Shown here piece after piece: positions 5,100 to 9,197 of a DNA stretch of 9,197 bases. The stretch spans positions 1 through 9,197 of the forward strand of contig JANQHY010000050.1 in the NCBI GenBank assembly GCA_028282395.1, in the 5' to 3' direction. The stretch is from Gammaproteobacteria bacterium (GTDB lineage: Bacteria; Pseudomonadota; Gammaproteobacteria; UBA12402). How positions within the stretch are numbered: position 1 is the first letter of the stretch; each line of letters starts with the position of its first letter. Position numbers and translations under genes: made by a program. The notes under the pieces were generated by a model. It saw only the letters and a program-made list of their open reading frames with translations. It was not told the origin of the DNA and ran no database searches.

Positions 5100-7640
5100 T
5101 CACGGGCTAAAGTAAGAATTTGAATTCTGCTCCTCATCGATATCATCATCAAAATAACCAGGCGTCTCTTCAATAATGGGTTCAATGGGTGACTTGAAAT
5201 ATTGCGTCTGGCCAATCTTAACTTTTTCATCAAACTGATCTTTAATTTTCTTAGTGGGATCACCAATTTTATGCAGTAGACCATAAATTTTTGAGGTGGA
5301 ATTAAGATGAATTTTAGTATTATCTTCAACATCAGCATCGTAAGGGTCTGGCTCTTGCTTAATATCAAGATAAGAAGCGTCAAGCGTATCTATATCACCC
5401 TCTTCCTTTTCCTTCTTATTTCTATCTATTTTTATCGCCGCAGGATTTGGCGCTTGATGCGTGCTTCCTAAACGAGCAATATAATCATCTATCTCATTCT
5501 CATCATCATCAGCATCATATTCTATCTCTTCCTGATTATCGTCAATGTTATAGGTATGCGCTATCTCATTATCATTTTTTTCATTCTCTCCTTCTTCATC
5601 AGAACTATTCTCACCATCTTTACCGGTTGTTTTCTGTTGTTGCTTACTCAGTTTCGGATCTTTCTTTTTTGACTTCTTGTGAAGGCTAGCGTCATTAACC
5701 ACAACACCTTCAATATCCTCTTCATCGTTAAGGTGTATATCAATAGGATTGTTGACAATAACTCGCTGTAATCCAGGTTGCTCCTCAGCAATATCATCAT
5801 CTGCCGGATCTGCCGGGTCGTTATCAAGATCCATCGGCATCTCTCCCATAAATGGCTGTGGATTAATATCATGAGGAGGAGGGTTAATAAGCGGAACAAC
5901 ATCATTATGATTAATATGATTAGGGTCATCAATGATACGATCATTTCGACGAACATTATCATTCCCTACATTCCCCTCTTCACCCTGCTGTTGATGATCA
6001 TCATCAACAATTGTATTGCGGTCTTCGAATTTATCATCGGTCTTCTTATTTTTTCCTGGGGCGTCATCATCTTTCTTAGTGTTACCGGGCGTTTCTTCAC
6101 CATCGTCCGTTTTAACAGACTTTTTGACATTCGACCGCAACTCTCTACGTCGTTGAGCGAGTACGATATAATGTAACAGCATTATATCCCTTTGATAGAA
6201 TTGCTCCTCGATAAATCTTATACGAGAATGAAGGGATATCAGTTGCATACCTTCGAACATCAGACGGATAACTATTGCCATAACTGCTTCAGTTGTCGAC
6301 AACGATAATAGTGAGAGATTAACACTATTAATATACAACTGAGAAAGAGAGTCTAAAAAAAGCTTATTCTGCTCATATTGAGCAACACTAGTTAACATGA
6401 ACAATTGAAACAGCTGCCACTGCTGTTGTTGTGGCGCTGGCTCTTGCTTGGCGAAGAGCTCGGAAAAATGATGCAAAATATGTTGGCGCTGAATATGTTG
6501 CAACGATACTTGACCTGCGTGCGCTATCTCCTCAAAGATCATGTTAAAAACTAATGTCACAACTGCCTCAGCTGCCGACAAAGGTAATTGCGCAAGATCA
6601 ACATCATTAGCAGATGATTGTGAAAGCGATTTTGACATCAATATATTTTGCCTATATTGGGCAAAACTATTCAACAGAAACATCGGCAATAATTTATAGT
6701 AGACATTATGAAAAAGCTGCCATTGCTGCTGTTGTGAATCAAGTGAAGATTTCTCTTGACCATCGACAACTTGTAAAACATAAGCTGGATCCAATAAATC
6801 ATCATCCCCTTGCGTAGTATGACTCTTAACGATCAGAGTAGTTTCATGATCATCTTGGTCATCATCCACTACTGACAAACTATTCAGCTGCTGTAACTGT
6901 TTAAAAAAATCAGTACAAAGCATTACAAAGACTGTTTCTAGTTGCTGCTGTAAACTCTCCCAATTGACAGGAACATCCCAGCGCGTAAAAATATTTTTAG
7001 AGAGCGCGTGATCATCAATATCCACATCTATCGCATTGCCATCTGGCAAAGGGACTGCAATAGCGTTATCACGCCCTGGGTTTGGCACAATATTTGCTAT
7101 GAGTTGCTGATTATCACTATTCGACACAGACGCATGATTATTAGACTGAATGTGCTTATCACTATTTTTCTTATGCTGCAATTTTCGCTTTTTTAATTTT
7201 CTCTCGCTTTTTTTAAGTGGTTGTTGTTTATGAGACCACTTATCGTATGCTGCTCTAATTCGCTTAACCGCTTGCAATCGGGAATTAATAGTCATTCTAG
7301 CCATATCATTATTATTGAGCAGACTATCACGGCGAGAAACTAATTGATTTTCGAGTTTATCCAATCTTGCTATGATTTCAAATTTACCATTCTCCTCCGC
7401 CTCAATGTGCTCGTTTTCATCTGAATGTACAGCAGGGGCCAACAATCGGTTATTGATTCCTCGATCAAAATTCTCTAATTCCTCCAGAGTATCTATTTCG
7501 TTAACAATTCTATCCAGGGCTTTCTGCTGTTGCCGCGCTACTCTTCTCTCATTACGCTGCAATCGCCACTGTTTTTTTCTCTGTTTGATCTTGCGATTTT
7601 TTTCTGTTTGCGGACGCTTGCTTTTTCTACCAAATGCCAT
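5100..7640 (-). CDS. Uncharacterised 846-residue low-complexity protein inserted between pncC and recA
   Basis: I do not recognise a family. Residues 1-40 are very basic (R/K-rich) and are followed by probable coiled-coil stretches near 30-60 and 85-110. A second lysine/arginine cluster covers 142-158. Residues 226-495 are Gln-rich and probably helical, with a tandem duplication starting at QQQQWQLF (303 and 404). Residues 505-846 are rich in Asp, Asn, Glu and Pro and probably disordered, with lysine patches (522-536, 655-666), a CK2-like SSDEEGE (679-685) and IKQEP (760-764). The end, NSNSYFSP, is preceded by acidic residues. No signal peptide or membrane helix is visible. The gene is real by length, a GGGAGG-type Shine-Dalgarno (7644-7653, complement) and a promoter at 7712-7739. 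Related genomes normally have pncC next to recA, so it is probably acquired or lineage-specific. A secreted host-directed effector is my preferred but unproven reading; a structural or nucleic-acid-binding protein is the alternative. Confidence 0.85.
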   Translation of the reverse strand: MAFGRKSKRPQTEKNRKIKQRKKQWRLQRNERRVARQQQKALDRIVNEIDTLEELENFDRGINNRLLAPAVHSDENEHIEAEENGKFEIIARLDKLENQLVSRRDSLLNNNDMARMTINSRLQAVKRIRAAYDKWSHKQQPLKKSERKLKKRKLQHKKNSDKHIQSNNHASVSNSDNQQLIANIVPNPGRDNAIAVPLPDGNAIDVDIDDHALSKNIFTRWDVPVNWESLQQQLETVFVMLCTDFFKQLQQLNSLSVVDDDQDDHETTLIVKSHTTQGDDDLLDPAYVLQVVDGQEKSSLDSQQQQWQLFHNVYYKLLPMFLLNSFAQYRQNILMSKSLSQSSANDVDLAQLPLSAAEAVVTLVFNMIFEEIAHAGQVSLQHIQRQHILHHFSELFAKQEPAPQQQQWQLFQLFMLTSVAQYEQNKLFLDSLSQLYINSVNLSLLSLSTTEAVMAIVIRLMFEGMQLISLHSRIRFIEEQFYQRDIMLLHYIVLAQRRRELRSNVKKSVKTDDGEETPGNTKKDDDAPGKNKKTDDKFEDRNTIVDDDHQQQGEEGNVGNDNVRRNDRIIDDPNHINHNDVVPLINPPPHDINPQPFMGEMPMDLDNDPADPADDDIAEEQPGLQRVIVNNPIDIHLNDEEDIEGVVVNDASLHKKSKKKDPKLSKQQQKTTGKDGENSSDEEGENEKNDNEIAHTYNIDDNQEEIEYDADDDENEIDDYIARLGSTHQAPNPAAIKIDRNKKEKEEGDIDTLDASYLDIKQEPDPYDADVEDNTKIHLNSTSKIYGLLHKIGDPTKKIKDQFDEKVKIGQTQYFKSPIEPIIEETPGYFDDDIDEEQNSNSYFSP
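6168..6431 (-). repeat. ORF846 internal repeat, second copy (residues 404-491)
   Basis: This copy begins QQQQWQLF and continues with AQY-EQN (420-425), SLSQ (431-434), LSLSTTEAV (445-453) and an MFEGM helix. These line up with the first copy at a constant offset of 93 residues. About 8 residues present in the first copy after the WQLF motif are absent here. At DNA level 6412-6433 matches 6715-6736 with 2 mismatches, and 6283-6302 matches 6562-6581 with 3 mismatches. Confidence 0.8.
6453..6734 (-). repeat. ORF846 internal repeat, first copy (residues 303-396)
   Basis: This copy begins QQQQWQLF and includes AQY-RQN (327-332), SLSQ (338-341), LPLSAAEAV (352-360) and the IFEEI helix (368-372). 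The pattern of hydrophobic residues suggests a helical unit. A weaker third relative may lie upstream around residues 226-255 (QQQ, VFVML, FFKQL), but that alignment is not secure. Confidence 0.8.
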
Positions 7641-7711
7641 AATCTTCCCTCCCGACTAGTGGATATTATTATCATTAAATTTAAGCTATACCAAAACGTA
7701 GATAGCAAAAA

Positions 7712-7739
7712 ATTATAAAGAAATGTCAGAGATAATCAA
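7712..7739 (-). promoter_or_regulatory. Candidate promoter for ORF846
   Basis: On the minus strand TTGATT (7734-7739), a 16-bp spacer and a perfect TATAAT (7712-7717) lie about 70 bp before the ORF846 ATG, giving a leader of roughly 65 nt. This allows expression independent of pncC. The TTGATT-16-TAT layout is shared with the csrA and tRNA-Ser promoter candidates, so it looks like a housekeeping-sigma promoter. The rest of 7641-7799 is AT-rich and holds a 12-bp palindrome TATTTATAAATA (7779-7790) just after pncC, without a T-run. Confidence 0.6.
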
Positions 7740-7799
7740 GCAGGAATAGTAAAAAGAGAGCAGAATATTATTTTTTTCTATTTATAAATATTACCTGTC

Positions 7800-8282
7800 C
7801 TACAAAATAGATAACAGTTTGTTCAAGCTATGCATGACGGCCTGATATCGTACTGCTTCACGATCACCAGAAAAACAGCAATATTCGCTAATACACTCAC
7901 TCTCTGAAAGCGCCCAACCAAACCAGACGCTACCAACAGGTTTATCCGTTGTACCACCGCCTGGACCAGCAATTCCCGTTGTTGCAACAGCAACATTAGC
8001 GCCACTATTTTGCCAAGCGCCAATAGCCATCTCATTAACGCAAGCCTCACTCACCGCACCAGCAGATTGTAGTGTTTCAGCACTAACGCCAAGTAACTCC
8101 ATCTTTGCTAAGTTGCTGTAACAGACATAGCCACGCTCAAACCACTCTGAGCTTCCTGCCACTGACGTAACGGCTTGAGCAATCCAGCCGCCAGTACAAG
8201 ATTCTGCTGTCACGAGCAGCCGCTTTTTTTCGATAAAAAGTTGCGCCAAACGGTTCGCAACTGCAGTTAAATCTGTTAGCAT
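7800..8282 (-). CDS. pncC: Nicotinamide-nucleotide amidohydrolase PncC (CinA C-terminal domain type)
   Basis: PncC deamidates nicotinamide mononucleotide to nicotinate mononucleotide, returning to NAD synthesis the NMN released by NAD-dependent DNA ligase. The 160-residue product is the stand-alone CinA C-terminal domain, without the N-terminal MoaB-like domain of long CinA proteins. TAESCTGG (25-32) carries the catalytic serine region, followed by [10 protein letters not shown], the glycine-rich [17 protein letters not shown] and the FSGDREAVR motif. The start follows a good AAGGAAG Shine-Dalgarno. The gene is divergent from mutS with a 43-bp gap and lies upstream of ORF846 on the same strand. 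In most gammaproteobacteria it would be directly next to recA. Confidence 0.95.
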   Translation of the reverse strand: MLTDLTAVANRLAQLFIEKKRLLVTAESCTGGWIAQAVTSVAGSSEWFERGYVCYSNLAKMELLGVSAETLQSAGAVSEACVNEMAIGAWQNSGANVAVATTGIAGPGGGTTDKPVGSVWFGWALSESECISEYCCFSGDREAVRYQAVMHSLNKLLSIL

Positions 8283-8325
8283 TATCTTCCTTCCTTATAG
8301 CGAAACAATTAGGAGACAACTATTC
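8283..8325. promoter_or_regulatory. 43-bp divergent gap between pncC and mutS
   Basis: The gap contains the pncC Shine-Dalgarno (GGAAGGAAG on the minus strand, next to the ATG) and the mutS Shine-Dalgarno AGGAGA (8311-8316, plus strand, 9 nt before the ATG). There is no room for two full promoters, so each promoter must overlap the coding start of the opposite gene. I could not pick out convincing -35/-10 pairs for either. The pncC leader carries two closely spaced GGA motifs, a pattern that could bind CsrA (speculative). Confidence 0.5.
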
Positions 8326-9197
8326 ATGACTACTACAGCCATTGAAAAACATACGCCTATGATGCAGCAGTATCTGAGCATCAAGGCACAATATAAAAAT
8401 ACCCTACTTTTGTACCGGATGGGAGATTTTTATGAGTTTTTCTTTGAAGATGCTGAACGTGCCGCCAGACTGCTTGATATCACTCTTACTGCGCGCGGCA
8501 AATCGGCCGGTGAGCCTATTCCAATGGCTGGTATTCCCTACCATGCTGCTGAGCCCTACTTGGCTAAACTGGTAAAAATGGGTGAATCTGTCGCAATTTG
8601 TGAGCAAATAGGCGATCCATCACAATCAAAAGGACCAGTAAGCCGTGAAGTTGTACGTATCCTAACTCCTGGCACACTGAGTGATGAAGCGCTACTCGAT
8701 GAGCGTCATGATAATCTGTTGATGGCGATTCAACAACAGAAAAACCGTTTTGGCTTGGCAATGCTAGAAATTGCTAGTGGTCGCTTTCTGGTTTCCGAAG
8801 TCGATGGGGAAGAAGCGTTACAGAGTGAGATCGAACGCCTACAACCGGCAGAAATCTTAATCAGTGAAACCTTTGCCAACAAAGCGTTACTTACTCAGCG
8901 CCAGGGTGTGCGCCAACGGCCGCAATGGGATTTTGATCTTGATAGCGCCCAACGGCTGCTATGCCAGCAACTACAGACCCAGGATCTCAATGCCTTTGGT
9001 TGCCAGACGCTAGAACTTGCTATTGCTGCGGCTGGTGGCCTATTGCAGTACTGTAAAGAGACACAGCGGACAGCACTACCCCACATTCGCCAAATTAAAG
9101 TTCAATCACCTGACGAAAGCATTATGATTGATGCAACAACACGACATAATTTGGAAATCAGTCATAATCTGCGTGGCGGCCATGAAAATAGCCTGGT
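8326..9197 (+). CDS. mutS: DNA mismatch repair protein MutS, N-terminal part (runs off window)
   Basis: MutS recognises mismatches and small loops in DNA and starts methyl-directed repair with MutL. Only about the first 290 residues are present; the frame is open to the window edge. The mismatch-recognition domain shows [17 protein letters not shown], with the Phe35-x-Glu37 pair that stacks into and contacts the mispair, then [16 protein letters not shown] and [10 protein letters not shown]. The connector domain follows ([13 protein letters not shown] through AEILISE), and the core begins at [19 protein letters not shown]. The ATG is supported by AGGAGA 9 nt upstream and by family N-termini. 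The ATPase domain lies beyond the window. It reads divergently from pncC. Confidence 0.97.
   Translation, partial: MTTTAIEKHTPMMQQYLSIKAQYKNTLLLYRMGDFYEFFFEDAERAARLLDITLTARGKSAGEPIPMAGIPYHAAEPYLAKLVKMGESVAICEQIGDPSQSKGPVSREVVRILTPGTLSDEALLDERHDNLLMAIQQQKNRFGLAMLEIASGRFLVSEVDGEEALQSEIERLQPAEILISETFANKALLTQRQGVRQRPQWDFDLDSAQRLLCQQLQTQDLNAFGCQTLELAIAAAGGLLQYCKETQRTALPHIRQIKVQSPDESIMIDATTRHNLEISHNLRGGHENSL

Noticed and set aside
5075..5383. Overlapping minus-strand 102-codon ORF at the end of ORF846
   Set aside because: It is another frame of ORF846 with a Leu/Ile/Arg-biased translation that mirrors the ORF846 codons, and no ribosome site was identified.
5778..6176. Ile-rich 132-codon plus-strand ORF with apparent membrane segments
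   Set aside because: It lies wholly antisense to the Asp/Asn-rich part of ORF846; GAT/AAT codons read backwards give Ile/Val, which explains the hydrophobicity.
5100..7640. CRISPR array or non-coding repeat region in the triplet-rich stretch
   Set aside because: The repeats are in-frame codon runs within one long ORF, with no regular repeat-spacer structure.
5040..7768. Shared cagaatat on both sides of ORF846 (5040-5047 and 7761-7768) as insertion target duplication
   Set aside because: Eight AT-rich bases can match by chance, and no transposase or terminal inverted repeats accompany them.
7763..7800. Terminator after pncC
   Set aside because: The TATTTATAAATA palindrome is pure AT and is not followed by a T-run on the minus strand.

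Overview
The window is part of a gammaproteobacterial chromosome of moderate to low GC. The minus strand, read right to left, carries pncC - ORF846 - recA - recX - alaS - csrA - tRNA-Ser(GCU). mutS diverges from pncC on the plus strand and runs off the right edge. The order pncC-recA-recX-alaS-csrA-tRNA-Ser(GCU) is the conserved gammaproteobacterial block (in E. coli ygaD/pncC-recA-recX-alaS-csrA-serV), which fixes the class. The genus cannot be named from the sequence. The lack of a recognisable LexA box at recA and the odd 846-residue protein would suit a host-associated lineage such as Legionellales, but that is inference.

Region by region: 1-95 is AT-rich spacer with a GC-rich hairpin at the left edge, a second hairpin, and a 14-nt inverted copy of the tRNA 3' end. 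96-187 is tRNA-Ser(GCU), followed by its promoter near 237-264. 327-554 is csrA, with a 259-bp upstream gap that holds candidate promoters. 814-4851 is a tightly overlapped recA-recX-alaS operon (11-nt and 4-nt overlaps) with a sigma70-like promoter at 4929-4956. 5100-7640 is ORF846, the non-syntenic gene. 7800-8282 is pncC, and 8326 onward is the N-terminal part of mutS.

The housekeeping genes cover recombinational repair (RecA and its modulator RecX), mismatch repair (MutS), alanine charging of tRNA (AlaRS), NAD-cycle salvage (PncC), post-transcriptional control (CsrA) and AGC/AGU decoding (tRNA-Ser).

The notable part is ORF846. It is a long intact ORF with a good ribosome binding site and a good promoter, placed between pncC and recA where related genomes usually have no gene. 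I recognise no family. It has a very basic N-terminus, a helical Gln-rich middle with a tandem duplication of about 93 residues, and a long disordered Asp/Asn/Glu-rich C-terminal half containing lysine clusters, a CK2-like site, an IKQEP SUMO-like motif and an acidic, aromatic C-terminus. I read it as a candidate secreted host-interaction protein. This is a hypothesis, not a demonstrated function.
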